This document shows, piece after piece, positions 36,560-48,848 of a stretch of 64,000 bases of DNA. The notes under the pieces were generated by a model. It searched no databases. It was not told where the DNA came from and was given only the letters and a program-made list of their open reading frames with translations. Positions within the stretch are counted from its first letter, which is position 1, and every line of letters begins with the position of its first letter. This DNA is from Buddleja alternifolia. Taxonomy: Eukaryota; Streptophyta; Magnoliopsida; Lamiales; Scrophulariaceae. The DNA is taken from the NCBI GenBank assembly GCA_019426215.1, contig CM033400.1, forward strand, positions 20,382,568 to 20,446,567. Reading direction: 5' to 3'. The translations under genes and the position numbers were made by a program.

Positions 36560-39500
36560 GTTTTCTCTTTTTTGGTAGATAAAATGAGTTACACAAGAAA
36601 CTACTCCAATACTGCTACATCATTAAGCAAAACAGATCCTAGCTCCAGGGGGACTTCATCCCAAATCACCCTTCCCAAGCTCCTAGATTGGCCCATTTTT
36701 GCCAATATATCATCAGCACATCCATTTCTTTCACGCATAATATGGACGAACTCACACATCCATGGCTTGTTTAGAAGTTTCCTACAATCATCAATTATGT
36801 TTCCAAGCGGGTGTTTCTTCGTGTCCCTTTTGTCAACGAGTTTCCAGACCACCTCTGAGTAAGTTTCCACTATTAGCCTTTCGACTCATCTTTCCCATGC
36901 CAACTAAAGTCCTTCGTGCAAGCCCAACATTTGCGCCTCCATTATAGTGTAGGCTCCTAGCTTCTGACAAAAACCCACCATCCAACTTCCTTTCTAGTCC
37001 CGAAGAATTCCTCTAGTTGCTGCTTGTCTTGTGGAGCTCATGTAGATTCCATCCGTATTCAGTTTACACCATCCTATAGGAGGAACTTCCCATCTTAAAC
37101 TTGGTCTTTCTTTCCCTGCCTGTTTTTCCTTACTTGGAAGAGCTATGGCCATATAGAGGGTAAGTCTTTTTATATCAAAAAGTATCTCATTCATGCTCGG
37201 TTCCCTTCCAGTGAACACAACAGTGTTCCTTCCTTGCCAAAGTGTCCATATTGTCGCCAAAAAGATAAATTTTCAGGGGCTTTTAGGTAGGTGGGTATTC
37301 GACATCTCCCTTCTCACATTGATTTTAATGCAAATCTGCTCCGGAATGTTCATGAACTCCATAAATAAGGATGGCGTAATGTTGTAATCCTATATCCTCT
37401 TGGCACGCTTGCACTCGCGTAATACATGTAGTGCATCCTCCCTACCATCCTCACAAAGTGCACAAACATCCGTGGCGGCAAATCACCGATCAAAATGTAA
37501 TGCATTTATCACAATGCCCCCATGACAAAACAACCAAATAAAGAATTTCATTTTTGAAGGGCAAGTCACTTTCCATATCCAGTCCCAGCCCCCATCCCCT
37601 GTGACATATCTACCCCTTAGTACCGAATAAGCCGAGGCACATGAGAATTTACCATTTGGTGAGCCACACCATATGATTCGGTCCCTGCCCGTATCATTTA
37701 ATGGAATGATTACATTTCTAATACGCTCCTTGACCGCTTCCGGAATGGGAGTTTTAACCCTAGTGAGGTCCCAAGCTCGGTTGTTATCAATTAAATCCCC
37801 CACTCGTAAATTCACTTCACCATCGAGCACCACATCCTCAATTAACTCACAAATATATTCTTCTCCCAACCGTCGATCATACCAAAATGAGATATTCTCC
37901 CCACTTCCAATTCGCCATCGAATAAAACCATTCAACATCTTAGTACTATGAATAATTCCCTTCCATTGGAGCGTTGAAGGTACCGCAAGGGAGGAATCAA
38001 GCAAGCTCTCTCTTCTCATATACCTTACATATGTTGTCCTCCCGCATGAGTATCCGCCATCCAAGTTTGACAAAAAGGGAAATATTCGTCTTTCTAGCCT
38101 CCCTTAACCCCAATCCTCCACATTTTTTCGGTTTGGTGACCATCTCCCATCTCACCGAGTGCACCTTTTTAGTATTTCCATCCGTAGCCCATAAAAACGC
38201 TCGGTTCAACTTATCAAGACAGTCACAAATAGATGATGGGAGCGATGTTGATTGCATTATATCAGCCGGCATTTCCGTCGTTACCGATTGTATGAGAGTT
38301 GCTCTCCCCGCTAAGTTGAGCATCTTTGCCTTCCATGAAGACAACCGGCATTGCACACAATCAATTAGATCAATTAGCTCCCAATAAAGACCCGGTGATG
38401 CTCGCTTGAGGACAAGGGGAACCCCTAAGTATTGCCCCAATTCCATAGTACAAACCATATCAAGTTGGTTGGCTATAATTCTCCTCAACTCTCTATCCGT
38501 ATTTTTTGAAAAGAAGATTTTTGATTTCCCTTTATTCACCATGAGCCCCGAGCTCGAACAAAAATCCGTCATGACTTTCTCAATAAAGTGAGTACTTTTC
38601 CTGGTCGCCTTAGCCATAAATATCAAATCATCCGCAAAAAACAAGTGTGAGAGTCTCGGTCCTCCCATACAAATGGCCAAAGGTTCCCAATGGCCCTCCT
38701 TCACTTCTTGATCAATTAAGTAAGTTAAACGCTCCACACAAAGCACAAACAAGTAAGGTGATAAGGGGTCACCTTGATGTAGTCCACATCTAGGCGTAAA
38801 GGGGTGAGAGGTTTGCCATTCCATAAAACCCTCGGTTTAGAACATTTAACGCAAAACATAATAAGCTCAATCAAAGCTTGGGGAAATCCAAAAAAATTCA
38901 AAGTTTGTTCAAGGAATCTCCAATTAATTTTATCATAAGCTTTCTCGAGATCAAGTTTGATTTTGACTTTCGAAGGCTATGGATCATCTCTTGTATAACA
39001 AGAATGCCGTCGTGCGTACCCCTACCCGGAATGAAACTACTTTGGAGCGGCGAAATCAACTTGGGCATATGAGATTTCAACCGGAGCGAGATAATCTTAG
39101 TGATCACCTTATACACGACATTACATAGTGCAATGGGCCGGAACTTCTTCACCGAATCGGGAGAGTCCTCCTTAGGGATCAAACAAAGAAAGTCTCTCCA
39201 ATCCCCTCATTGAATCTTTTTGTTCGAAATGCATTACCCACAAGATCCGTCAAGGAGTCCCCGACATGTCTCCAAAAAGTATGATAAAAGAAAACTTGAC
39301 ATCCATCCGGTCGGGGTGCCTTGTGAGGGCTCATTTTTCTCAAGACTCCATAGACTTCTTTGTTTGATGGCACGGCACACAGAGATTCCCACTCCTCCGC
39401 AACAATCTTCCTTGGTAAAGGGCTACATGGTAGGGATTCGCCCCTATCCTCTCCTCCAGGCGAAAAGAGCCCTTCAAAATACTCGGTTACATGGCTTTTG

Positions 39501-39745
39501 AGTAAATCCTTATCCGTGATCCAAATCCCTTTGGCTTTAAATGCATCAATCTTGTTGCGCCTTCTTCGGACGATAGTTGTAGTATGGAAGAAGCGAGTAT
39601 TACCGTCCCCATGTGAGAGCCACTTAACTCTCAATTTTTTATACTACAACATTTCCTCTTGTCGGAGAACCTCGTTGAATTTCGAGACAAGCTCTTTTCC
39701 CAAAGTTTGAAGCTCTTCTCTATAGATAATGTGCTTGCAGCGGAT
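36560..39745 (-). mobile_element. Degenerate L1-type LINE with RNase H domain, 5'-truncated
   Basis: On the minus strand, from about 39740 leftward, the order is an RT-upstream region and RT fingers, palm with the catalytic FADD box, thumb, zf-RVT, then a C-terminal RNase H of the RVT_3 type. This is the plant L1 lineage that gained RNase H. The endonuclease is missing (5' truncation). A T-rich stretch (36550-36575) may mark the tail. It has no clear relation to the 1.8-5.6 kb LINE beyond class. Confidence 0.85.
36601..39640 (-). pseudogene. LINE ORF2 remnant (RT, zf-RVT, RNase H)
   Basis: Open blocks in order: 39179-39634 (GDGNTRFFH, SPHKAPRPDG), 38898-39182 (ALCNVVYKVITK, FIPGRGTHDG), 37997-38824 (LHQGDPLSPYLF, then FFADDLIF), 37483-38073 (zf-RVT region), 36994-37260 (start of RNase H, CKLNTDG) and 36601-36870 (RNase H C-terminal part). 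The blocks change frame, and a stretch of about 75 bases at 38824-38898 has lost its open frame. Not functional. Confidence 0.85.
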
Positions 39746-41220
39746 GGTTCAACAAAGTAAATTGAGACTTTCAATTAAAAACTTGCGTAATTAATTCTAT
39801 ATATTAAAATTATCGTATATTAAGTTCCATATAATTTGTGATATGCAAAATGAAATACTTTTTCCTAATATATAAAAAGTTAGTAATTACCACCAAAATC
39901 TCATTTCCCGAATTCCACTTACCCTAAATTAAAATATTAAATTATGCTTAAAAATATGATTAAAAAATAATAATAATATACCCGGGTGGGTTATGGGGCA
40001 AGTTTTACATGCCCGAAACCTGGATGGGTAGAATTTGTAAAATTTATGCTCCGTCCCAGAATTCAATTGGCAAACCTGAACTTGCCCCAAACAGGACGAG
40101 TTTGAGACAAGTACCCATTCAACCTTGCTTTATTTCCATCCCTAATTATGAGGACTTCTAGTAAAATGGAGGGGTGAAATTGTTCACATCTCCATCCTAG
40201 AACGATATTTTTCATATTCTTGATTTTTTTTTACTTTTAATAAAAAAAAGTTAGGTCAGTTTTGGTGAAATATCAGGGTTTATTTGTTTATTCATTTACT
40301 ATTGAGATAAGGGGCAAGATTAAGGTTTGAATTTTTAAGACAATGGTTTGTGTTACCTCAACCTTTTACAAATATGACCATCTTCATGATATGTACCAAA
40401 CAAATAAATCAAAGGAAGTAGAAGCTAAAGTATATAAAGCAGAAGTCAAGGAGCAAAGTGCAAATAAATGAAATCAAATAAATGAAATCAACAAGCAGTC
40501 AACAAAATAAGTCAGGGAAAGAATACATGTGTTCACCTGGAATTAGCAACCAATACCAAACAGAATTAGTTAGAGTTAATCAGAGAGAATAGAGTATAAA
40601 AGCTAGTTTTTGTTAGTTCAAACTATCGATTGGGATATTGATCATTGTTGTCTTCTTTCTAAGTTTTCTCTCTGGAATTGTATCTTTTGGAATCCATTTT
40701 CAGGAGTGATTCATTACCTCATTCCTCAGGTGGATTCTGTGATTCTTCTCCCAAATTAGTAGTAGATTGTATCACTTCGCCACACGAACCTAAATTTCTC
40801 TCCAAGACTAGAAGCTAACAAGCACACATCATTGAATGTAATAAACCCTTAGTTATGTGATAAAAAAAAAAACCCTTAGTTATGTGATGGACAGATGGAG
40901 AGTTTAATTTGAAAAAATGTGAGATATATCCATATCCAACCCTTAATTTCTGATAAAAAAAAACCCTTAATTATTTGATATGGAGGGTTTTTTTTTTTTG
41001 GGTATATAATTTGACGGGGAGTTTAATTTGAAGAAAGTATGGGATATTTGTTAGTTAAAACTTGGACAAAATGAAATTAAATGTAACTAATGGGATGAAA
41101 CATACGATTTATCCAGCAAACCGTTATAATATTTGTACTAGAAAAGTAAAAACAAAGAAATGATGGGGGGCAAATACGCAAATAATAATTTCTTACTGGC
41201 AATTATTAAAGAAAAGGAGA
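39746..41220. other. Intergenic spacer with a possible small hAT-like scrap
   Basis: A segment at about 39980-40145 (cccgggtgggttatggggca to tttccatccctaat) has the ring of a hAT-type small element, but its left border is unclear. The rest is AT-rich with no gene seen. Confidence 0.35.
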
Positions 41221-41225
41221 AATAT

Positions 41226-41236
41226 CCCAACGGCTA
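41226..41236 (+). promoter_or_regulatory. MSA element (three-repeat MYB site), perfect match
   Basis: CCCAACGGCTA fits the mitosis-specific activator consensus YCYAACGGYYA at every position. A second site, CCCAACGGTAT (41257-41267), matches the core and 9 of 11 positions. Both lie about 200-245 bp upstream of the ATG of the POLLENLESS3-like gene, and the second overlaps the TATA box. In plants such sites recruit MYB3R proteins and give G2/M-phase expression. Confidence 0.65.
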
Positions 41237-41264
41237 GTTCCGGAGAAAGTGTAAACCCCAACGG

Positions 41265-41272
41265 TATAAAAA
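41265..41272 (+). promoter_or_regulatory. Candidate TATA box of the POLLENLESS3-like gene
   Basis: TATAAAAA about 200 bp upstream of the ATG, followed by a CT-rich leader (41320-41460) typical of plant 5' UTRs. Confidence 0.6.
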
Positions 41273-41468
41273 TTTTCAAATGAACCTTCATTTGAGAGAC
41301 CAGACCGTCTAAAGCACACCCATCCGTCTCTCTCTCTCACGAATTTCTTCTGTAATTGTTTCTGTATCTACTACTACTGCAACTATCCCCCTCCCTCCAT
41401 TTTTCCCCTTCCACACTCTCCTCATCATCTCAACACCAAAACAATTCTATTCTGTAGTAATAGAGAAG

Positions 41469-43675
41469 ATGATGCAGGATATGTGGAACGGCCCACCCGG
41501 TTTCCGGCCCACAAAATCTGCTCCTTCGTCACCCGCGAAGCCTCTTGGGGTCTCCCGAACCCGGTCCGACTCCTTTCACGTCACCCACAAAGTCCCAGTT
41601 GGTGACACCCTTTATGTCCGAGCCAAAAACGTCCAAGTCAGTTCAAATTTCTTTTTATTTCCATTTTCTTGGCTAATTTTATTAAATTGATCCTATATTG
41701 TCAATGATTTTTTATTGATTAAGAGTAATGGTTGTTTTAAATTTGAATATCAGCTAGTGGATAAAGATCCGGAGAGGGCAATACCATTGTTTTGGGCTGC
41801 GATAAATGCGGGAGACAGAGTTGATAGTGCTCTGAAAGACATGGCCATTGTAATGAAGCAGCAGAACAGGGCTGAAGAAGCCATTGAAGCTATCAAGTCT
41901 TTGCGCAGTCGATGTTCGGATCAAGCACAAGAATCCCTCGACAATATCTTATTAGACCTTTACAAGGTACAATTTTCTTTTGTGACGAGAGTCTATTGTT
42001 GTCTTTTCTTTCTCCTTTTAACATGAATGTATTGATGATGGTGTGCAGAGATGTGGAAGATTAGATGACCAAGTAGCATTGCTGAGGCATAAACTGTATT
42101 TAATTCAGCAAGGGGTAGCGTTCAATGGGAAACGCACAAAGACTGCCAGATCTCAGGGGAAGAAATTTCAGGTGTCTGTGGGGCAAGAGGCCACTCGCTT
42201 GCTGGTAATATAATGCTCTGCTACTACACACAATCTTATTTCTTATTTGAATGCACTCCTAATCATGGTTCAAAGTATTGGCTACCGGCCGATACGTATC
42301 TGGATTAGCTCTTGTCGGATTGGATAATATAAGCTCGTACCAATCTATTATTCTCACCGTTTACTGCTCTGATAATATGGGATGATTGTGATGATATTAT
42401 CAATAAAATTGGATGATATTGAATATGTCCTCCGATGTTATTTCCAACAATGGAATTTTCAATTTTTTGGGGAGAGATGCTTTGGATATGATCTAGTAAT
42501 TTATAATTATAGATGCAGTGAATTGCTTGCTTGTTGACATTATTAGTAGTGATCTCATTTTTATTACAAATTCAAATTCGACAACAAAATTATGTTGAAC
42601 ATTATTTATAATTAACGTAACATTTCTTTTTACCCTGGGCTAATAAGCATCAAAATATAGACTTTTATATTTCTCTACAATTTTTCTATTCAAAAGAATT
42701 CTACAATGGATTTTTTCGTGTTGCCGAATAATAGCTTGATAATATCCTGATACGCCGCAATAGATGTAAATAATACCTACCGATATTATCACCAATACCG
42801 CAATTTTGAACCATGCTTCTAATTAATTGACAATAACAAAACATTGAATGTTGCAGGGGAACTTAGGATGGGCGCTGATGCAGCAAAACAACTACATCGA
42901 AGCAGAGGAAGCTTACAGGCGAGCCCTTTTGCTTGCACAAGACAATAACAAGATGTGCAATCTAGGGATTTGCTTGATGAAGCAAGGCAGAATAGGCGAG
43001 GCCAAGGACACCCTTCGTAGGGTCAAACCAGCACTAGCTGATGGCCCGAGAGGCGTCGATTCCCATCTCAAGGCATACGAGAGAGCCCAACAAATGCTTC
43101 AAGACCTTGAATCTGAAATGATGAACAAGGGCAGTAGCGATCGTGTGGAGCAAAGAAAGCTATTCGATGCATTCTTAGGCTCTTCATCAATATGGCAGCC
43201 TCAGCCATGCAAGGAGCAAAGCTTCTCCATTAACAGTTCTTCTTCTAAACCTCAAGATGATATGTTTGTTGATGAGAATACAAACTTAAACATCATTACA
43301 AGCCAAAAGAGTGTGTCGATGGTGAATTCGCTCAACATTGCTGCACCGCCATTTTATTCATCCAAATTTACAAAGGATTCTTCTGTAAATTGTGGCCCGT
43401 TTCACGAGAGCCTTAAGAGAACGAGGTCTGCAGGTGTGGTTAACTCGGAGAATATGATGCCTTTTATGGAGCCAGAGAATAAAATACAAAAGCAATGCAT
43501 ATCAGAGGAGAAAATAAGTGAGAGGTGGGTTGATTTGTTACCTGATAGTAAGGACTTTGAGGAGGCGATAATTGCTGCAGTTTTGGGTGAAGAACCGAAG
43601 AAACCGAAGGTTTCGGTTGAGAAGAGGCTGAAAGTTTTCCAAGACATTACGACGGCGTTTAGTCCAAGGGCCTGA
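41469..43675 (+). CDS. POLLENLESS3-LIKE tetratricopeptide-repeat protein (4 exons)
   Basis: The inferred exons 41469-41636, 41754-41966, 42049-42204 and 42857-43675 all join in phase 0 and give about 451 aa (Arabidopsis family members are about 430). The N-terminus MWNGPPGFRPTKSAPSSPAK leads into the family block VPVGDTLYVRAKNVQ. TPR helices follow (residues ~57-260, including VDSALKDMAIVMKQQNRAEE and the pair GNLGWALMQQNNYIEAEEAY / NLGICLMKQGRIGEAKDTL). A variable Ser-rich linker and a conserved acidic C-terminal end (DFEEAIIAAVLG, VFQDI) complete it. MS5/TDM1 acts in exit from meiosis II through APC/C; the LIKE members are less understood. Sequence, start context and MSA sites point to a cell-cycle role, most like Arabidopsis At3g51280 as I remember it. 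Intron 3 holds a MITE. Intact. Confidence 0.92.
42265..42814. mobile_element. MITE in intron 3 of the POLLENLESS3-like gene (550 bp)
   Basis: The ends ATGGTTCAAAGTATTGG and (right end, inverted) ATGGTTCAAAATTGCGGTATTGG are similar inverted copies. The interior has repeated 'ataatat', 'gataatatc' and 'ccgatattatc' strings. Non-coding. Confidence 0.65.
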
Positions 43676-44098
43676 CTCTCTCTGATAACATCAGTTTAGC
43701 TAATTTAATTTAGGTTAACGTGATTTTTAAGGTTGGAGATGAACTTGTTCTCCAGAGATCCATGAAGGGATCCACTGAGTTATTTTCCTAGTGTTCGTTC
43801 GACAAGAAAATAAGCGGCGCGGCCCTTTATTGGAGTGTTGTTTTACTTGCTACTATCTAATTTATTCATGTCTTTTTATAAAATAAATGAAAAAATTTCT
43901 ATCTGAATTTCGATACTTGTGGCATCATTGCAGTTGAGTTATAGTATCTGTTAGCTAACTGAAAATCACTTGCAACAAATTCAAATTTATTCTTGAAGGG
44001 GTAATTCCATCATATGATGATGTCGTAAAGGAATTTTTTACGTTCTATAATATAAACAGATGCCAATAAATGTGTTTTGACAACAGGCATTGCTACTC
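43676..44098. other. Convergent 3' ends of the POLLENLESS3-like and APX genes
   Basis: This 423-bp interval must contain both polyadenylation regions. AATAAATGAAAAAA at about 43883 is a plausible poly(A) signal for the + gene. No other feature seen. Confidence 0.5.
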
Positions 44099-47000
44099 TC
44101 AGATTCTCTTCCGGCTGATTTCATAGAAGTAACTCAGAATCACTACAGTTGCAGCAGTGGCGACTGCCATTATGGTCTTGTTCAAGGCTAATCTTAAAAA
44201 GGACGGTGGAGCGAATCCCAACTCGGAGAGTCTTTTGTGTGAGGCTGCATAGTCTCTGAAGAATGCTTCTTCATCCTGCAGCACATGAATCGCAAAGATC
44301 AATCTAACTTTTTAAATGGAGAAACATTTTGAGTATTACGATTGAATTTATCCTAGTACATAATATCAGATACGCTTCTCAAAACTGCATTGCAAATACT
44401 TATAAACAAGTGCTGTGCAAATGTCAGTAGACTATGTTATTGCACCTTAGCATAGAGGTTAACATACTGCCTAAATTCTGGATCCTCCATGAGAGCTTTA
44501 TCAGTAGGGAGTTTCAACAGACCTTTTGAATCTCCTCTAAGAAGCTCCCTGTTTATGACATAGTGCATGCAATTTATGTACAAAAAAATTGCCAAAAACT
44601 AATTGTAATTTCTTTGAAGAGATAATTACACTCACCCCCCCTCAATGATGGGGTAATTATACAAACCCCCCTCACTGATTGATAATTACAAACACATCCC
44701 CTCATATTAAAGATTTCTTACAATTGCATCCCCTGTATGTAACAACTCTTATAATTGCACCCCTTGTAAACCTTACAAATAGAGACCCCATGAGGGGAGG
44801 TTGTGTAATTACCCCATCAATGAGGGGGTGTGAGTGTAATTATCCCTTCTTTTAAATATCTTACTTGTAATAAGAATTGTCAAATTTTAAAGGGTCACTG
44901 GTCCAAGGACCTTCGAATCCTGATCTATCACGATGTGCTCTTCCCTGTCACGAATATTACAAGCATTTTAATCTAACCTTGCTCACATTTAACATTTAAG
45001 AATCAGTTGTATGCGGGAAATACCAATGTGTGACCTCCAGATAGTGCAACGATATCCCTGTCGGATAGACCCATTCGATAGAAGACTTCCCTCAGGTGAG
45101 AAGGACCTGCAAATGGGAAAAAGGTGCGAGCAAGATTACTTTCTATAATTGTTTCACGTACAAAATGCAAAATGTATGAAGGATATTCATACAATTGGAG
45201 CAAAATGTAGTTTCATCTTTGCTCTCATTCAAGCACGGAAACCTTTATATTACTGATTGGAGTATTTTTATCAATTTAGAAGGTCCATATGGTTCTACAT
45301 CATAGATTTTATCAAAATTATATGTGCTTTATTTTAGTGAAGTTTTTTATGAGATATAAACACTCTCTACTACTAAATCACACATCTTTTTGTTATTTTT
45401 AAATTTACTACATCTTACAGTCATACTTTTTAACAACACTCACTATATAGACATCATAGATTTCATATAAAAGATGCATAATTGTGGTAATTAATATATC
45501 CAAAATTTCATTTAGAATTTTCAACTATTCTACACTGCATAATTTTTCTAAAATCAAAATCGAATTTCTTAATATCTATGAAATTTCAATCTAATACTAG
45601 GATGTAGTATCTTGAAGACAGCATATTAACATATTCCAGAGCAATAATCAATACCAAACAGTGATATCAACAAGCTTCAGAAACAATCGTCAACATGAGA
45701 CAATTGTTGACATGCCGTATGAGAGAGAAAGAGAGTAAAATAATGACTTGGTTACACTCAGAACATGACGCATCCTTTGATTTTTTGGACTAGTAAATAT
45801 TGATGATGTTTGAGTCATTTCATTGCTAACCTTCTTTGGCATCCGGAAGGCGCCCTTCATCCGGTGAGACCATGGAATCCTAAAAAACATAAGAATATGT
45901 ACATCAATATGGCAAGCTATAGCGGGGGGAAACAAAAATTAAAGAGATACAAAAATTATTATAGCACTTGGAACAATCCATGATTTCCTTCCTTACCTTT
46001 CTGCCGGGAACAAAATCAATAATGGGGCCTTCAGTTACCTCAACCGCAACAACCCCAGCAAGCTGAAAACACAGAAAGCATAAAATAGTTACATTAATAC
46101 ACAGCTCAGTGTGGAGTTTTTCATAGGATGAGTAACAGGAATTTATGCAATGTCAAAACATACAAATTATCAATCACAAAAAGAAGGCCAGATCAAAGGT
46201 GATAAGCAAACTGATATTAGAAATTGCGTTTATCAAGATATTGAAGAATGGCATATAGGTAATGATTACAGGGTTTCTGCTGCTACCTATTTATGAAGCG
46301 ATAAATGTTGCAAGATAATCGGCATCCTTATATTCATCCAACTCAATGTCTTCCTTTCTTTATATACTTGACGTCCCAACATTTTCATAAAATTTGGAAT
46401 ATGAACTCGTGTAGGCTATGTTTGATCTGTGTAGAAATTGGGTTCATATCACTTGATCATTTACGTGGAGAAGGATCAAAAATCTGTCTCAACACAATAG
46501 ATGGTTGCATTTAATTCAAAATAAAGAAATAACAACGAATGTTGCATTTCGTTGATGGAAAATCACGCAGTACCATAGTAAGGTTAAATGTCCCTATTTC
46601 CTTCCAACTAAGGTAACTAATTTGATCCAGGCAAAGCTCTTCCATGTTAAAATCTTGCTTAACTATCCATCAGACAATAAATGAAACATTTAAATATGAA
46701 GTGAAAAGTCGCAAATATACATCTCTTACCTGGTAAAGATCAGCATATGTAATTGTTGGGTGATTGGCTTTTACTTCTTCTGTTCTCAAAACAAAGTGGA
46801 AAATAATTAGAACTCTTGAATTATGAATAGAATCGCACCACTCATCAGTAAAAGAGCAAGGTCCTCTATACCAAAAGATACTTAAAAGTGATTAGCGATA
46901 CTCTTGGTGTGATAATATTTTCCATAAGGAAAAAGGATGGTGTATAATCCATAGTTCACATGAAGAGAAATTCACAATGTAACATATCCATCAGCCTCAC

Positions 47001-48377
47001 CGAACGTTCGTACTACAATATACATCTATCATATATCAAAAATTTAAGAGATGTTGCAATGAAGAAATTAAAAGAAACTCGTTTTTCGAGTACCATATAA
47101 TTATTAATTTATTTCTCGGCTTCAGAATTTGTTTCACGTTAAAAGATCTGGACAAAGACAACAGCTAGTCACACCCTGACCCTCTAATTGATCAAAGTAT
47201 GTGTCATCATTTAGAAATTTTGATTACCAACTGACAAATCCAGAATCAATCCATTGCTAAAAAATATGAATAGTTAATGCGCTATTCAAAGGGGATACCA
47301 ATCATTCATATATACCGCAGAGGAGAGTATACTGCTGAAAATTTGAATTTGACCATAAAGGAGAAGCACTAATGCTAACAAAAGAGTAATTTTTCTGAAT
47401 AAAGAATCTTGGTTAAATAGCCGTGGTAAGTATGCATAGAGAAGATATTAAATAGCCGTGGTAAGTATGCATAAAGAAGATATTAAATAGCAGTGGTAAG
47501 TATGCATAGAGAAGATATTAACTCACCACAAAGATCAATTGCAATTTTGAGGCCGTTATTTGCAGCATGCTTGATCTCAGTCTCAGTCCTAATTGAACCA
47601 TTTGGACCTCCAGTCTTTGTTTTTGCATCATAAGTTCCTGCATCATGCCACCTATATGTATATATCCCGCTAACATAAGTTACTTATTTAACCTCAACGA
47701 GTTACTTCGTATTAGTCTGCAGAGTAACAAAGTTCTGAAGCAATTTATGTAGTACGAAGGCAGTACTTTCAGATCAATTAGTTCTTAAATTCTACAAACA
47801 ACTAAAAATGACCTGTAGGTGCCAAAATTCAATTTGAGACACTTATTTCCCATAATATCAAACTTTAGAGGATATTAACATAATAGTGTTTGATAGCAAT
47901 AAATCAAAGAGTTTACATTGAAACTAGAATGCCTTCATGAAGTTAAGGTCACATTTTTTTGCAGCTTCCGGCTCTAACGAGTCAATTCCAAATATCCAAA
48001 TGCAACAATTAAACACACACACACACACATATATGTATATATGTATATATATATATATATATATATGCACATCGAACCGAAGACTATTGATTATTACATA
48101 CAGAAGCTGCATATGCTGTGGTGCAGCTAGATTAGATTATTAGTGATAATGCATTGTGGAGAAAAGATTTCTACACAACTTGGCAAAATGTAAAGCCAAA
48201 TGGGTGTGCTAAAATACGTGTAGAACATTTATTTTTTTTAACGAAAGAGAGGGTGAGTGTGTGTGGGACTACTTACGCCAAGCGAAGCATGATAGGGGCA
48301 CAATTCTTCGCGGAGATGAGGGCTCTAAGGTCCCTGCGTGCCCTCTCAATCTCCTTCACATATTCTTTACCTGCCAT
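44099..48377 (-). CDS. APX3: Peroxisomal/membrane-type L-ascorbate peroxidase, APX3-like (9 exons)
   Basis: Exons (high to low): 48377-48277, 47651-47527, 46779-46730, 46062-45997, 45879-45831, 45106-45024, 44944-44865, 44548-44446 and 44275-44099; all phases agree, ~277 aa (Arabidopsis APX3 is 287). The enzyme uses ascorbate to reduce hydrogen peroxide to water. Distal Arg, Trp and His lie in [12 protein letters not shown] (exons 1-2), the heme-ligand His in [13 protein letters not shown] (exons 6-7), and the active-site Asp/Trp region in [12 protein letters not shown]. The C-terminus has one membrane segment ([18 protein letters not shown]) and a basic tail SRKRI, the tail-anchor and peroxisome-sorting form of APX3/APX5. 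Asn at the [11 protein letters not shown] region matches peroxisomal forms. The N-terminus ([17 protein letters not shown]) is a few residues shorter than usual. Intact; convergent with the TPR gene. Confidence 0.92.
44621..44844. mobile_element. Foldback MITE (family A, copy 2) in an APX intron (224 bp)
   Basis: The first ~48 bp (GATAATTACACTCACCCCCC, then a 'gatggggtaattatacaa' block) and the last ~48 bp are almost perfect inverted copies. The core has 'cttacaattgcatcccctg' and 'cttataattgcaccccttg', another internal direct repeat. It lies inside the 44549-44864 intron and shares sequence with 13300-13557. Confidence 0.85.
47414..47518. repeat. Three 35-bp tandem repeats in an APX intron
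   Basis: Three head-to-tail copies of a unit beginning TAAATAGCCGTGGTAAGTAT and ending GAAGATAT. They differ at only two sites (gcatag/gcataa, gccgtgg/gcagtgg). The array sits just before the 47526 splice donor region on the minus strand. Confidence 0.9.
48010..48067. repeat. Compound (CA)n(TA)n microsatellite
   Basis: An ACACAC tract followed by TATATG/TATATA alternation, in APX intron 1. Confidence 0.9.
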
Positions 48378-48719
48378 TGCACAGTAATTAAATTAGCAGC
48401 TACGCCAATAGTCCAATCAATGCATGTTGAGTTCAGCAATATATATATATAAGTTTAAGATATATGACCTTTATAGATGTTTGTACTTCAAGTTAAGGAA
48501 TATAGAGAATAACAGTACACTGATTGAAGAAGAAATGAATATTAGACTATCACAAGAAAAGAAACGAATTGATCATTTTATATTCTTTAATTTACTTCAC
48601 TACGAATTATAGTATTGATCTTACCCATATCCGGTTACCGCGTCTCCTATCACTGAATAGTGAATAATGAATTAGTGAACCCACCCCACAAAAGGCCCAA
48701 ACCAACACACCAATATATA
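48378..48719. other. APX upstream region
   Basis: The presumed 5' UTR and promoter of the APX gene on the minus strand. A TATATATATA run at 48439-48450 and another at 48715-48727 are AT tracts. No further gene seen. Confidence 0.4.
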
Positions 48720-48848
48720 TATATATGTATTGATTTGGGTTAGAAACGAACTCGACTCCTCAATGAAGCTAGGCTCGAGCGCGACCACAAAGCTTCGTAG
48801 ATGGAACAACCTGATATCAAAGGACCCTCGTTAAGGTCGAGCTGGGGT

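Noticed and set aside
47414..47518. Tandem repeats considered as a CRISPR-like array
   Set aside because: The units are directly adjacent without spacers, and the genome is eukaryotic; it is a plain minisatellite.
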